64,000 bases of DNA, taken from Albibacillus kandeliae. GTDB lineage: Bacteria; Pseudomonadota; Alphaproteobacteria; Rhodobacterales; Rhodobacteraceae. The stretch lies in NCBI RefSeq assembly GCF_003116585.1, contig NZ_QEHM01000012.1:1-64000 (forward strand), read 5' to 3'. This document shows positions 15,334 through 24,810 of this stretch, piece after piece (position 1 is the stretch's first letter; each line of letters starts with the position of its first letter). The notes beneath the pieces are model-generated. The model searched no databases. It saw only the letters and a program-made list of their open reading frames with translations, and was not told where the DNA came from. The position numbers and the translations under genes are program-made.

Positions 15334-17453
15334 CACGCCTCCTCCTTCATCACCAGCAGCGCGTCGAGCGCCAGCACGCCCTCGCCCTCGGGCATCACCC
15401 GGACCGGGTTCAGGTCGATGCCCTCGATCCGGTCGGCATGGGCCGCCGCGAAACGCGAGAGGTCCGACAGGAGCTGCGCCAGCGCCTCGACGTCCGCGGG
15501 TTTCGCACCGCGAGCGCCTTCGAGCATGGCAAAGCCCCGGATCTCGCGGATCATGCGCCGCGCCTCGTCGACCCCGAAGGGCGCGGCGCGGAAGGTCACG
15601 TCCTTCAGCACCTCGACGAAGATTCCGCCGAGCCCGAACATCACCACGGGTCCGAAACTCGGGTCGTCGTGCACGCCGATGATGGTTTCGACCCCACCCG
15701 CGACCATCGGGGCGACGAGGACACCTTCGATCCGGGCGCCGGGCGCGGCGGCACGGACCTTCTCCAGCATCGCATCGGTCGCCTGCCGCGCCTCTTCGGG
15801 TGTGCGGATGTTCAGCGCCACGCCGCCGATCTCGGTCTTGTGCAGGATGTCGGGCGAACAGATCTTGAGGACGATGGGAAAGCCGATGCCCTCCGCTGCC
15901 GCAGCGGCCCCAGCGCCATCCGGGACACAGACCTCCCGGGGGAAGGGAACGCCCGCCCTGCCGAGGATCGCCTTGGCCGTGGCCTCGCTGACCGCGCCCT
16001 TGGGCAGGTCGACGGGTGTCATGGGCGCAGGCTGCGCCTCGGCCTGGTCGAACCCGTGGCGGATGCGGGCCAGCGCGCCAAAGGCATTGGCAAGCTGCGC
16101 ACCGTCCTGAAACACCAGGAACCCCCGGCGTTCGTAGTCGCGGATCACGTCGGTCGGGGCCGACATGGTCAGGCCAAGCAGCCTGTCCTTCTGTCCGGCG
16201 AGCCCCGCATCGAGGGCTTCGAGCAGCGGTTCGGCAAAGCTGCGGCTGGCGGGTCCGGTGCCGAGGATGGCCGAGAACATGCCATAGCCGCCCTGCTCCA
16301 TCATCGCCTTCACGTAGGCGGTGAGGATCGACATGTCGCTGACCGCCTGCGCCGTCGCATCGACCGGGTTCACCGGAGAGGCATAGGGCAGCAATGCCTT
16401 CAGCTCTGCCTGCGCGGCTTCCGGCATCGGCGCCACGTCGAGCCCCGCATCGGCACAGTCGTCCGCCAGCTGGATGCCGAACCCGCCGGACATGGTGAAG
16501 ATGCCGATACGGTCGTTCTCGGGGTAAGTTCCGGAGGCTGCGGCATAGGCGACGTCAAGCTGTTCCGAGGTGGTGCGGGCCCGGTGCACGCCGTACTGGC
16601 GCAGCACCGCGTCGAACACGGCGTCGGAGCCGGCAAGAGAGGCGGTGTGCGAGGCCGCCGCCTGCGCGCCGATCTCGGTCCGGCCGGTCTTGATGAAGAC
16701 CACGGCCTTGCCAAGCGTCCGCGCACGCTCCAGCGCCGCGCGGAACCGGTCGCCGTCGCCGACGCCCTCGGCATAGGCCATGACCACCCGGGTTTCCGGT
16801 TGCTCCACCACGTGGGCCAGCGCCTCGGCCAGCGAGATGTCCATCTCGTTCCCGGTGGTGATCCAGCGGCTGATGCCAAGGCCGCGCTCGCGCGCGAGGT
16901 GGGCGATATGCGACCCGTAGGCCCCGCTCTGCGAGACGATGCCGACCGGGCCCGGCGCGATCAGCGCGCCGTCGAGCACGACCGAGAAGGTGCCGTACCA
17001 GCCAAGGGCCGGGTTCATCACGCCAAGGCAGTTCGGCCCCAGCAGGCGCAGCCCGCCCTCGCGGGCGACGGCGGCGATCCGGGCCTGCATCGCCTGCCCC
17101 TCCGCCCCGGTCTCGGCGAAACCTGCCGAGAAGATCACCGCAGAGGGGATGCCCTTGGCCACGCAAGCCTCGACCGCAGCGAGGGTCGCGGCGGCAGGCA
17201 CCGCGAGGATGGCGGTATCGGGAACCTCGGGCAGGCTGGCGAGGTCGGCATAGGCCTTGAGGCCCTGCACGGTGTCGCGCTTGGGATTGACCGGGTAGAT
17301 CCGCCCCTTGAAGCCGCTTTCGCGCATGTAGCGCAGCGGCCGTCCGCCAATGCGGGTCACATCGTCCGAAGCGCCGACGATGGCGACGCTCGCGGGGGAC
17401 AGCAGGGCCGAGAAGGCATCTGGCACAGGGGCGCGGTGGAGAGTGTCAGCCAT
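15333..17453 (-). CDS. ADP-forming acyl-CoA synthetase (fused alpha/beta)
   Basis: A 706-residue acetate--CoA ligase (ADP-forming) family protein. Order: N-terminal CoA-binding domain ([16 protein letters not shown]), CoA-ligase domain with the phospho-histidine motif [12 protein letters not shown], and a C-terminal ATP-grasp domain ([34 protein letters not shown]-like IDLNPVRV). These enzymes interconvert acyl-CoA, ADP and phosphate with acid and ATP; homologues in catabolic clusters activate or release branched or aromatic acids. It overlaps the SMP-30 gene by 8 bases upstream and the SnoaL-like gene downstream, so it belongs to the same operon. The substrate is not identifiable. Confidence 0.9.
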   Translation of the reverse strand: MADTLHRAPVPDAFSALLSPASVAIVGASDDVTRIGGRPLRYMRESGFKGRIYPVNPKRDTVQGLKAYADLASLPEVPDTAILAVPAAATLAAVEACVAKGIPSAVIFSAGFAETGAEGQAMQARIAAVAREGGLRLLGPNCLGVMNPALGWYGTFSVVLDGALIAPGPVGIVSQSGAYGSHIAHLARERGLGISRWITTGNEMDISLAEALAHVVEQPETRVVMAYAEGVGDGDRFRAALERARTLGKAVVFIKTGRTEIGAQAAASHTASLAGSDAVFDAVLRQYGVHRARTTSEQLDVAYAAASGTYPENDRIGIFTMSGGFGIQLADDCADAGLDVAPMPEAAQAELKALLPYASPVNPVDATAQAVSDMSILTAYVKAMMEQGGYGMFSAILGTGPASRSFAEPLLEALDAGLAGQKDRLLGLTMSAPTDVIRDYERRGFLVFQDGAQLANAFGALARIRHGFDQAEAQPAPMTPVDLPKGAVSEATAKAILGRAGVPFPREVCVPDGAGAAAAAEGIGFPIVLKICSPDILHKTEIGGVALNIRTPEEARQATDAMLEKVRAAAPGARIEGVLVAPMVAGGVETIIGVHDDPSFGPVVMFGLGGIFVEVLKDVTFRAAPFGVDEARRMIREIRGFAMLEGARGAKPADVEALAQLLSDLSRFAAAHADRIEGIDLNPVRVMPEGEGVLALDALLVMKEEA

Positions 17454-18327
17454 AGAGCGGCTCCGGTATTCCTGTGACCCCGAGCCCTTCCAGCGCGAAG
17501 AGATACCCGCCGTAGGGATGGCGGGAGATCGCGCGGCCGGAGCCGGAATCCTTGATTGACGTCATGTAGAGGATCGACATGTCGGGCCCGCCGAAGGTGA
17601 CGCAGCTGGGCATGTCGACAGGGGCCGAGATCACCCGGTCGAGCGAACCGTCGGGCGCAAAGCGTCCGATCTTGCCCGCCTGGACGAGGGACACCCAGAT
17701 GAAACCCTCGGAATCCACGGTCGCCCCGTCCGGTCCCGAGTGATAGGGCCGCGTGTCCACGTGAATACGGGGTTCGGTCAGCGGTTCGGCATCGGCGGTG
17801 TAATGGTAGGCGCGGATCGCCCGGTCGAGGCTGTCGGCAAAGTAGAACGTGCCGCCATCCGGGCTGAAGCAGATAGAGTTGGAAATGCGGATACCCGTTG
17901 CGAGGCATTCGGCGCCGCCACCGGCGGACACCCGGACAAGTTGCCCCTCCGGCTCGGCAAAGACACCCATGGTGCCGCAGACGAAGCGGCCCTGCCGGTC
18001 CACCTTGCCATCGTTGAAGCGCACCCGCGCGTTCGCGGGTTCGGGAACGTAGACCGGGTCGAGCGCACCATCGGCGAGATTCACGAGGTAGATGCCATCC
18101 GCCAGACCCGCGATCAGCTGGCCGGAGTCGCGGCAGAGCGCGATCGAGCCGATCATCGAGGGCATTTCAAGCGACTGCACCTCGTCCTTGCCGTAGTCGA
18201 GAAAGCGGATCAGGCGCGAGAAGCTGTCGACCCAGTAGAGGCGACCCAGACGGTCGTCCCAGATCGGGCTCTCACCCAGCTTGTCGGGTGACGGCGAAAT
18301 GCGCGTGGCGGTGATGGTAAGGGTCAT
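17446..18327 (-). CDS. SMP-30/gluconolactonase family lactonase
   Basis: A 293-residue six-bladed beta-propeller of the SMP-30/gluconolactonase/LRE family. Expected motifs: the metal-ligand Glu in LGESPIWDD near residue 19, RFNDGKVDRQGRFVCGTM, GIRISNSICFSPD and HSGPDGATVDSEG with the conserved Asn and Asp ligands. The family hydrolyses sugar or aliphatic lactones. With a Baeyer-Villiger enzyme in the same operon, opening of the lactone it forms is an attractive role (inference). It overlaps the acyl-CoA synthetase by 8 bases and lies downstream of a strong hairpin after the binding-protein gene. Confidence 0.86.
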   Translation of the reverse strand: MTLTITATRISPSPDKLGESPIWDDRLGRLYWVDSFSRLIRFLDYGKDEVQSLEMPSMIGSIALCRDSGQLIAGLADGIYLVNLADGALDPVYVPEPANARVRFNDGKVDRQGRFVCGTMGVFAEPEGQLVRVSAGGGAECLATGIRISNSICFSPDGGTFYFADSLDRAIRAYHYTADAEPLTEPRIHVDTRPYHSGPDGATVDSEGFIWVSLVQAGKIGRFAPDGSLDRVISAPVDMPSCVTFGGPDMSILYMTSIKDSGSGRAISRHPYGGYLFALEGLGVTGIPEPLYG

Positions 18328-18356
18328 GGCAGGCGATCCTGGCAGGCAGGGAAGAT

Positions 18357-18385
18357 CGCGGCCCGGGGGATGAAGCCGGGCCGCG
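18357..18385 (-). other. strong GC hairpin downstream of the binding-protein gene
   Basis: CGCGGCCCGG at 18357-18366 and CCGGGCCGCG at 18376-18385 form a perfect 10-bp stem with a 9-base loop. It starts 12 bases after the stop of the binding-protein gene and has no T-run. Such stems commonly protect the 3' end of highly expressed binding-protein transcripts while letting some transcription continue into the lactonase gene. Confidence 0.55.
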
Positions 18386-18396
18386 CAGTCACGGCG

Positions 18397-19623
18397 TCAC
18401 TCGGTCAGCAGCGGACACTGGCTTTCCGAGGCGGGCCGCCACACATCCTCGGCCGGGAGTGTCCCGAGGATCTTGTAGTAATCCCAGTCGTACTGGCTTT
18501 CGCTCGGCGTCTTGACCTGCACCTGCAGCATGTCCCGCATCACCACACCGTCGGCGCGGATCTCGGCATCCTTGGTGAACAGGTCATTCACCGGCATGGA
18601 GCGCATGCTGGCCATCACGTCCGGCCCGGCGTCGGAACCTGCGGCCTCGATGGCCTTGAGGTAGTGGTTCACCGCCGAGTAGGTCACGGTCTGGGACTCG
18701 TTCGGGCGACGGTCGCTGCCCATTACCGCCTCGTAACGCTTGGTAAAGGCGCGGGTTTCGTCGTTCTCGTCCCAGTAGGCGGGCGCCGAGGCGATCAGCC
18801 CCTGCATCGCTTCGAGGCCGATGCCGTGAACGTTGTTCACCTGCATCCCCAGCGGCGCGAGCTTCTGCCCGGCCTCGGCGATCCCGAACTCGCGGGCCTG
18901 TTTGATGACGTTGGCGAGGTCAGACCCGGCGTTGGCGATACCGATCACCTTTGCCCCGCTGGCCTGTGCCTGCAGCAGCTGCGACGAGAAATCGTTGGCG
19001 CCCAGCGGGTGCAGGACCGAGCCCAGAACCTTGCCGCCGTTCTCCTCGATGAAGCGGGTGGCGTCCTCCTGCCACTGCTTGCCGAAGGTGTAGTCGACGG
19101 TGATGAAATACCAGGTGTCGAGCCCCTGGGCGAGCTGCGCCATCACCGAGCCCTTGGCGAGCGTATAGGTGTCGTAAGCCCAGTTGGTGCCCATCGGCGA
19201 GCACTTGGAGTTGGTGGTGTCCGAGGTCGCGGTGCCCGCGATCAGGTAGGGCTTTTCGTGCTCTTTCATCACGTCCTGCACGGCCAGCGCGATGGAGGAG
19301 GCGGAGCAGCCCACGATGGCATCGACGCCTTCGCTCTCGACCCATTTGAGGGCCTGGGCGACGCCGATGTCGGGCTTGTTCTGGTCGTCGGCGATGACGA
19401 CCTCGACCGGCACCCCGTTGATCGAGCCGCCGTGGTCCTCGATGGCGAGCTTGACCGAGGTGACCGAGCCGGCGCCGCAGTTGTCGGCATAGGGACCGGA
19501 CTGGTCGTTCATCACGCCGATCCGGATCACCCCGTCCGAGATGTCGGCATGGGCCTGGGGCGCGACGAGCGCGGTGGCGGCAAGCAGGCTGGCCAGGCAG
19601 CCGGACTTCCTGATGTAGTTCAT
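18397..19623 (-). CDS. leucine/branched-chain-type ABC transporter substrate-binding protein
   Basis: A 408-residue periplasmic protein with a Sec signal peptide (MNYIRKSGCLASLLAATALV, cleavage likely after AHA near residue 26), then a type I receptor-family fold: IRIGVMNDQSGPYAD at the mature N-terminus, GVPVEVVIADDQNKPD, and AIVGCSASSIAL. These bind amino acids, amides, aromatic or terpenoid acids. It is the likely receptor of the LivHMFG-type transporter at 21498-24784, from which it is separated by the IclR gene and transcribed from a different promoter. Gene order with lactonase and dehydrogenases implies a non-amino-acid substrate. Confidence 0.9.
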   Translation of the reverse strand: MNYIRKSGCLASLLAATALVAPQAHADISDGVIRIGVMNDQSGPYADNCGAGSVTSVKLAIEDHGGSINGVPVEVVIADDQNKPDIGVAQALKWVESEGVDAIVGCSASSIALAVQDVMKEHEKPYLIAGTATSDTTNSKCSPMGTNWAYDTYTLAKGSVMAQLAQGLDTWYFITVDYTFGKQWQEDATRFIEENGGKVLGSVLHPLGANDFSSQLLQAQASGAKVIGIANAGSDLANVIKQAREFGIAEAGQKLAPLGMQVNNVHGIGLEAMQGLIASAPAYWDENDETRAFTKRYEAVMGSDRRPNESQTVTYSAVNHYLKAIEAAGSDAGPDVMASMRSMPVNDLFTKDAEIRADGVVMRDMLQVQVKTPSESQYDWDYYKILGTLPAEDVWRPASESQCPLLTE

Positions 19624-19677
19624 GACTTCCTCCCTTGAATGGAGACGGCCTCCTCCGGCCGCCCCGTTATCCCCGCG

Positions 19678-20436
19678 TCACGAGAACGCGTAGGTGATGC
19701 CTCCGTCGACAAAGAGCATGTCGCCGGTGACGAATGACGCCTCGTCCGAGGCAAGGAACACGGCCGCGTTGGCCATGTCTTCGGGTTGGCCGAGACGGCG
19801 GATCGGCACGCGCTCGCGGCGCCGTTCCCAGCCGTCCTCGGTGACCACGCGCATGGCGCCGTCGGTCTGGGTCGGGCCCGGGGCAATGGCATTGACGCGG
19901 ATGTTGTCGGGGCCGAACTCGGCTGCGCCCGAACGGGTCGCGGCGGCGACGGCGGCCTTGATGGCGCTGTACATGATGCCGTGTTTCATCGCGATCACGG
20001 CCGAGGGCGAGGCGATGTTGACGATGGCCCCCTCGCCTGCTTCGCGCATCTGCGGCAGCACCGCCTGGTAGCCCCAGATCACGCCCTTGAAGCCCACGTC
20101 GATCATCCGGCCGATGGCGGTCTCGTCCTGCTCTTCGAGCGGGCCGTAGCGGTTCCACATGGCGTTGTTGACCAGCAGGGTGACCGGGCCGAACGCCTCT
20201 TTCAGCGTCTCGGCGGCGGCAAAGACCTCGTCGCGGTTGGCAACGTTACCGGCAATGGCGATGGCCTTGCCGCCTGCAGCGCGGATCGCCTCGGCGGCGG
20301 GTTCAGCCACGTCGAGGCGCAGATCCAGCACGCCGATGGCCGCGCCTTCGCGGGCATAGGCCTCGCAGATTGCGCGACCGATGCCGCGCCCGCCGCCCGT
20401 GACCAATGCGACCTTACCTTGCAGACGTCCGCCCAT
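19678..20436 (-). CDS. short-chain dehydrogenase/reductase
   Basis: A 252-residue classical SDR: GGGRGIG cofactor motif near residue 13, LLVNNAMW in place of NNAG, and a C-terminal DGGITYAFS tail. The catalytic Tyr region reads MYSAIKAAV, with YSAIK as YxxxK. The ATG at 20436 was chosen because GGGAGG sits 6 bases upstream; a longer form from 20466 lacks a ribosome binding site. It is first in the leftward operon and divergent from the IclR gene. It probably oxidises a secondary alcohol to the ketone used by the downstream monooxygenase (inference). Confidence 0.9.
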   Translation of the reverse strand: MGGRLQGKVALVTGGGRGIGRAICEAYAREGAAIGVLDLRLDVAEPAAEAIRAAGGKAIAIAGNVANRDEVFAAAETLKEAFGPVTLLVNNAMWNRYGPLEEQDETAIGRMIDVGFKGVIWGYQAVLPQMREAGEGAIVNIASPSAVIAMKHGIMYSAIKAAVAAATRSGAAEFGPDNIRVNAIAPGPTQTDGAMRVVTEDGWERRRERVPIRRLGQPEDMANAAVFLASDEASFVTGDMLFVDGGITYAFS

Positions 20437-20649
20437 GATTCCTCCCTTGCCGGCGCGTGCGGACACCTCCGCGCACAGCCGGTTTGTCTTCGACAGTCAG
20501 TGATCCGGTTATCCGGCGGGGTGTCCCGAATGGCGGGACGGCCCCTGTTCTCCTCCGGCCGCGACTCCCGTTCTCCTCTGAACGGATCCCCTCGCGGCGC
20601 TGTAGCCGGAGTGTGTCACGTCGCGCTGTGCAAACAAACTTTTTTCGGT

Positions 20650-20677
20650 ATATGTAGGCAAGTTTCACATCTCTGAA
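20650..20677 (-). promoter_or_regulatory. candidate IclR-controlled promoter/operator, copy A
   Basis: The divergent region between the SDR and iclR genes holds ATATGTA (20650-20656), six bases, then TTTCACAT followed by CTCTGAA. The core TTCACA-TC-TCTGAA is a near-perfect dyad. The same layout and spacing recurs at 29634-29661; 22 of 28 positions are identical. Read on the minus strand it looks like a -35 (TTCAGA) and a -10-like CATATA about 17 bases apart, pointing at the SDR gene. It is 21 bases upstream of the iclR start, so autoregulation is also possible. Confidence 0.55.
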
Positions 20678-20698
20678 AAAGCTTATGGAGGGAGGCCG

Positions 20699-21478
20699 AT
20701 GAGCGACGACAAGGTGAAATCCGCGGCCAGGGCCTTTGAGATCCTTGAGTATTTCCGGCTCTCGCGCCAACCGCGCTCGATGTCCGAGATCGCCACGGCC
20801 CTCGGGTATCCCCTCTCCAGCTCCACCGTGCTGCTGAAGACGCTGGTGAAGCTCGGCTACCTCAACTACGAGCGGCGCGCGCGGGTGTACTTCCCGACCA
20901 CCAAGGTCACCGGACTCGGGGAATGGATCCCGCGCACCCTGTTCGGCTCCGGGCAGGTGCTGGACGCGATGAAGGACGTCCATGCCGCCACCGGCGAGGG
21001 CGTGTTCCTCGGGGCCAAGAACGATGTCTACCTGCAGTACATCCAGACAATGCCCTCGATCCACGCGCTGCGGTTCCACATCGAGGAGAGCACCATCCGG
21101 CCGATCACCCAGTCCGTGGCCGGGTTGGTGCTGCTGGCGACGCTGCCTGCCGACAAGCTGGAGAACACCGTGCGCCGCGCCAATATCGCGACCTCGCGCA
21201 CGGGCGACCGGGTCAAGCTGGCGGACGTCGTCGAGAAGGTCGAGGAAATCAGGCGGCAGGGCTACGGCTATGTCGAGAACATCCCCTTCGACGGCGGCGC
21301 GACCTTCGCCATGATGCTGCCGGTGCTGGTTCAGGGGCAGCCCATCGTGCTGGCCATCGGCGGGGTGGCCGACCGGTTCCGCAAGAACCACGACAGGTAC
21401 CTTCAGGCCCTGCGCAAGGCGGTCCGCTCGGTGCGCACGGACCCCGATTTCGACCAGCCGGTCCAGATCGAGCTCTGA
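20699..21478 (+). CDS. IclR family transcriptional regulator
   Basis: A 259-residue IclR protein: N-terminal winged helix (about 6-70, SAARAFEILEYFRLSRQPRS, SEIATALGYPLSSSTVLLKTL) and a C-terminal effector-binding GAF-like domain (about 80-255). GGAGGGAGG lies just upstream of the ATG. It sits between two leftward catabolic arms, divergent from one and tail-to-tail with livM. The repeated dyad upstream of both arms makes it the best candidate controller of the ketone/acyl-CoA pathway; the ligand would be a pathway acid or CoA ester. Confidence 0.9.
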   Translation: MSDDKVKSAARAFEILEYFRLSRQPRSMSEIATALGYPLSSSTVLLKTLVKLGYLNYERRARVYFPTTKVTGLGEWIPRTLFGSGQVLDAMKDVHAATGEGVFLGAKNDVYLQYIQTMPSIHALRFHIEESTIRPITQSVAGLVLLATLPADKLENTVRRANIATSRTGDRVKLADVVEKVEEIRRQGYGYVENIPFDGGATFAMMLPVLVQGQPIVLAIGGVADRFRKNHDRYLQALRKAVRSVRTDPDFDQPVQIEL

Positions 21479-21497
21479 GCGCACCGCCGGCACCCGC

Positions 21498-22427
21498 CTA
21501 GTCTGCCTTGCGCTCGCGCAGGCGCCGGATCAGGGCGCCTGCCTCTCCCACCACGCCCCGGCGGAAGAAGAGGATCACGAGGATCAGGATGACGCCCTGC
21601 GCGATCAGGGCCCATTCGCCGAACTTGGCGAGTTCGTCGTTCATCGCGATGACGATGGCCGCGCCGACCATCGGCCCCGACAGGGTGCCGAGCCCGCCGA
21701 GCAGGGTCATCAGGATCACCTCGCCCGAAACGGTCCAGCTGACGTCGGTCAGGGTGGCGAACTGGAACACCGTCGCCTTCATCCCGCCCGCGAGACCGGC
21801 GACGAAGGCCGAGATGGTCATCGCCATGATCTTGAAGCGCTCGGGCCGGAAGCCGAGGGATTCCACGCGATCCTCCTTGTCGCGGATGGCGCGGAGGATC
21901 TCGCCGAAGGGCGAATGTATGACACGGTAGCAGAACAGGATCGCCAGCACCGTGATCGCGAGGATCACGTAGTAGAAGCTGAAGCTGTCCGACGCGTCGA
22001 TCACCCCGAACAGCTTGGAGCGCGGAATGCCCTGCATCCCGTTCTCGCCGCCGGTGAACTCCGCGCGCAGCAGGGCAAAATAGACGAACTGCGCGAAGGC
22101 GAAGGTGATCATCGCGAACTGGATGCCCGACCGGCGCACCGCGACGAAGCCGACAAAGGCGCCCAGCACGGCCGAGACCAGCGCCCCGGCGAGAATGCCC
22201 AGTTCGAGCGAAACCCCGGTGGTCTTGAGCACGTAGCCGGTCACGTAGGCGGAGAGCCCGAGGAACATGGCCTGTCCGAAGCAGAGCAGGCCGACGTACC
22301 CCAGCAGCAGGTTGAACGACGTGGCGAAGACGACGAAGCAGAGGATCGACATCAACAGCACGGGATAGACGAAGAACGGCAGAGCCAGCGCGACGACGGC
22401 GGCGATCAGGATCAGGGCCCAGCGCAT
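21498..22427 (-). CDS. livM: branched-chain-type ABC transporter permease LivM
   Basis: A 309-residue inner-membrane permease with about eight to ten hydrophobic segments. It carries the family signature YVGLLCFGQAMFLGLSAY and the EAA-like loop IRDKEDRVESLGF. It pairs with LivH to form the channel. Its start overlaps the livH stop as TGATG. It is the last gene of the run that starts with the AMP-forming ligase at 29.5 kb. The symbol is by family; the substrate is likely a carboxylated catabolite and not leucine. Confidence 0.9.
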   Translation of the reverse strand: MRWALILIAAVVALALPFFVYPVLLMSILCFVVFATSFNLLLGYVGLLCFGQAMFLGLSAYVTGYVLKTTGVSLELGILAGALVSAVLGAFVGFVAVRRSGIQFAMITFAFAQFVYFALLRAEFTGGENGMQGIPRSKLFGVIDASDSFSFYYVILAITVLAILFCYRVIHSPFGEILRAIRDKEDRVESLGFRPERFKIMAMTISAFVAGLAGGMKATVFQFATLTDVSWTVSGEVILMTLLGGLGTLSGPMVGAAIVIAMNDELAKFGEWALIAQGVILILVILFFRRGVVGEAGALIRRLRERKAD

Positions 22428-23308
22428 CAGGATTTCTCCGTTCCGGAAAACAGCCCGCTCGGGCGGAAGATCAGGGCCAGCAGCATTATGAAGAAGATCA
22501 CAAGGTTGGCGGCCTCGGGGTAGAACACTTTGGTCAGCCCCTCGACGATGCCGAGGGTGTAGCCGGTCAGGATGGCACCCGCGATCGAGCCCATCCCGCC
22601 GATCACGACGACGGCAAAGATGGTGATCATCAGGCTCGACCCCATCGAGGGCGAGACCTGATAGATCGGCGCGGCCAGCACACCGGAGAGCCCGGCGAGA
22701 CCGACCCCGAACCCGTAGGTCAGGGTCATCATGCGCGGCACGTTGATGCCAAAGCTCTCGACCACCTCGGGCGATTCATTGGCCGCGCGCAGGTAGGCGC
22801 CCAGCTTGGTATGCTCGATCAGCAGCCAGGTCGCGAGGCAGGTCACGACCGAGAACACGACGACCCAGAGCCGATACCACGGCATGAACATGAACCCGAG
22901 GTTCACGCCCCCCGGCAGCGGCGAGCTGTAGGGCAGCCCGGTGGAACCGTATTGCTGGCGGATCAGCCCCTCGATCACCAGCGTCGCGGCGTAGGTGACC
23001 AACAGCGAGTAGAGGTGATCGAGGTTGGCAATCGGTTTCAGGATCAATCGCTCCATCGCGATGCCGAAGATCGCCACCACCAACGGGGCGAGGATCAGGG
23101 CGCCCCAGTAGGGAACGCCGAAGGTGCTGAGCAGGAGCCAGGCCACGAAGGCGCCCAGCATGTACTGGGCCCCGTGCGCAAAGTTCACCACGTGCATGAG
23201 GCCGAAGATGATCGCCAGCCCCATGGCGAGCATGGCGTAGAACGAGCCGTTGATGACCCCGATCAGTAGCTGCCCGAACAGGAGCTGGGGCGTGATGCCG
23301 TCGAACAT
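22427..23308 (-). CDS. livH: branched-chain-type ABC transporter permease LivH
   Basis: A 293-residue permease beginning MFDGITPQLLFGQLLIGVIN, with the typical NGSFYAMLAMGLAIIFGLM and VVNFAHGAQYMLGAF segments. The ATG at 23308 was chosen because upstream sequence in this frame belongs to livF in another frame. It lies 2 bases after livF and overlaps livM by one base. Together with LivM, LivF, LivG and the binding protein at 18.4-19.6 kb it makes a complete importer. Confidence 0.9.
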   Translation of the reverse strand: MFDGITPQLLFGQLLIGVINGSFYAMLAMGLAIIFGLMHVVNFAHGAQYMLGAFVAWLLLSTFGVPYWGALILAPLVVAIFGIAMERLILKPIANLDHLYSLLVTYAATLVIEGLIRQQYGSTGLPYSSPLPGGVNLGFMFMPWYRLWVVVFSVVTCLATWLLIEHTKLGAYLRAANESPEVVESFGINVPRMMTLTYGFGVGLAGLSGVLAAPIYQVSPSMGSSLMITIFAVVVIGGMGSIAGAILTGYTLGIVEGLTKVFYPEAANLVIFFIMLLALIFRPSGLFSGTEKS

Positions 23309-23310
23309 TG

Positions 23311-24027
23311 TCACACTCCCAGGTAGGTCTTGACGCGGTCCATGTCGGCCGCGAGGTCTTCGTTGCTGAGCTGGTCCACGACCGCCCCGTGCTCGATCAC
23401 CACGTGCCGGTCGGCGACCGAACGGGCAAAGTTCAGGTTCTGCTCGACCAACAGGATGGTGTAGCCCTGCGCCTTGAGCCGGCGCAGTTGGGCCCCGATC
23501 TCCTTGACGATCACCGGGGCGAGGCCCTCGCTGGGTTCGTCGAGCAGGAGGAAGCGGCAGCCGTTGCGCAGGATGCGGGCGATGGCCAGCATCTGCTGCT
23601 CGCCGCCTGACAGGCTGGTGCCCCGCGACCCGGCCCGGGCGCGCAGGTTGGGAAAGGCCTTGAGCAGTTCCTCGTCGCTCATCCCGCCGGATTTCAGGTG
23701 GGGCGGCAGGGTCAGGTTCTCGCGCACCGAGAGGGACGAGAAGATGCCCCGCTCCTCCGGGCAATAGGCCAGCCCCAGCCGGGCGATCTGAAAGGTGCGG
23801 CGACCAATCAGCTCGTTCCCCTCGAAGCGGATCGAGCCCTTGCGGTTCTTGACGATGCCCATGATCGACCGCAGCGTCGTGGTCTTGCCCGCGCCGTTGC
23901 GCCCGATCAGGGTAACCAGTTCGCCGGGGCGGACGTCGAAGGTGACCCCCTGCAGCGCCTGGCTCTCGGCGTACCAAGCGCGCAGGTCCCTGACCTCCAG
24001 CAGTGGTGCCGTGGTATCGTCAAGCAT
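23311..24027 (-). CDS. livF: branched-chain-type ABC transporter ATPase LivF
   Basis: A 238-residue ATPase: Walker A GRNGAGKTTT near residue 43, signature SLSGGEQQMLAIARIL and Walker B FLLLDEPSEGLAP. The GLAYCPEERGIFSSLSV segment is characteristic of LivF. It overlaps livG by 8 bases and precedes livH by 2. It energises import together with LivG. Confidence 0.92.
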   Translation of the reverse strand: MLDDTTAPLLEVRDLRAWYAESQALQGVTFDVRPGELVTLIGRNGAGKTTTLRSIMGIVKNRKGSIRFEGNELIGRRTFQIARLGLAYCPEERGIFSSLSVRENLTLPPHLKSGGMSDEELLKAFPNLRARAGSRGTSLSGGEQQMLAIARILRNGCRFLLLDEPSEGLAPVIVKEIGAQLRRLKAQGYTILLVEQNLNFARSVADRHVVIEHGAVVDQLSNEDLAADMDRVKTYLGV

Positions 24028-24784
24028 CCTCTACCCCTCCCATGTAGGCGGCGATCACCCGTTCGTCGGACGAGACCTCGCCATAGGTGCCCTCCATCAG
24101 GACCTGCCCGCCCTGCAGCACCGTGATCCGGTCCGACAGGGTCGAGACGACCGAGAGGTTGTGCTCCACGATGACGATGGTCCGCCCGGCCGAGACCTTG
24201 CGGATCAGCTGCGTGATCGGTTCGATATCCTCGTGCCCCATGCCCGCCGTCGGTTCGTCCAGCAGCATGACCTTGGGATCCAGCGCCAGCGTGGTGGCGA
24301 TCTCGAGCGCCCGCTTGCGCCCGTAGGACAGTTCGGCGGCCTTCAGGTGGGGCACGTCGGCGAGCCCCACGTCGGCCAGCAGCTCCATCGCCCGCGCGTC
24401 GAGGTTGTAGATCGACGAGATCGGGCTCCAGAAACGGTAGGCATGGCCGTGCTTGGATTGCAGCGCGACGCGCACGTTCTCCAGCACCGTCATGTCGGTG
24501 AAGGTGGCCGAGATCTGGAACGACCGCACCATCCCGCGCCGCGCCACCTCGCTGGTGCGCAGTGCCGAGATGTCCTCGCCGTTCAGCAGGATCTGCCCGG
24601 TGGAAGGTTGCAGCGTCTTGGTCAGCAGGTTGAAGCAGGTGGTCTTGCCTGCCCCGTTCGGCCCGATCAGCGCGTGGATCGACCCCTGCGGGATCTTCAG
24701 ATCCACGTCCTTGACCGCCCAGAACGCTCCGAACTGCTTGCCGATCCCGCGCGCTTCGAGCGCGTAGTCCCTGTTTTCGGCCAT
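24020..24784 (-). CDS. livG: branched-chain-type ABC transporter ATPase LivG
   Basis: A 254-residue ATPase with Walker A GPNGAGKTT, the LivG-specific region following it (FNLLTKTLQPSTGQILLNGED), the signature ELSYGRKRALEIATTLA and Walker B VMLLDEPTAGMG. The C-terminus has the extra LivG segment. The acyl-CoA dehydrogenase gene ends 26 bases upstream, so the transporter and the beta-oxidation genes share a transcript. Confidence 0.92.
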   Translation of the reverse strand: MAENRDYALEARGIGKQFGAFWAVKDVDLKIPQGSIHALIGPNGAGKTTCFNLLTKTLQPSTGQILLNGEDISALRTSEVARRGMVRSFQISATFTDMTVLENVRVALQSKHGHAYRFWSPISSIYNLDARAMELLADVGLADVPHLKAAELSYGRKRALEIATTLALDPKVMLLDEPTAGMGHEDIEPITQLIRKVSAGRTIVIVEHNLSVVSTLSDRITVLQGGQVLMEGTYGEVSSDERVIAAYMGGVEDA

Positions 24785-24810
24785 GTCTCCTCCCCTCCCG
24801 GCTGCCCGTC

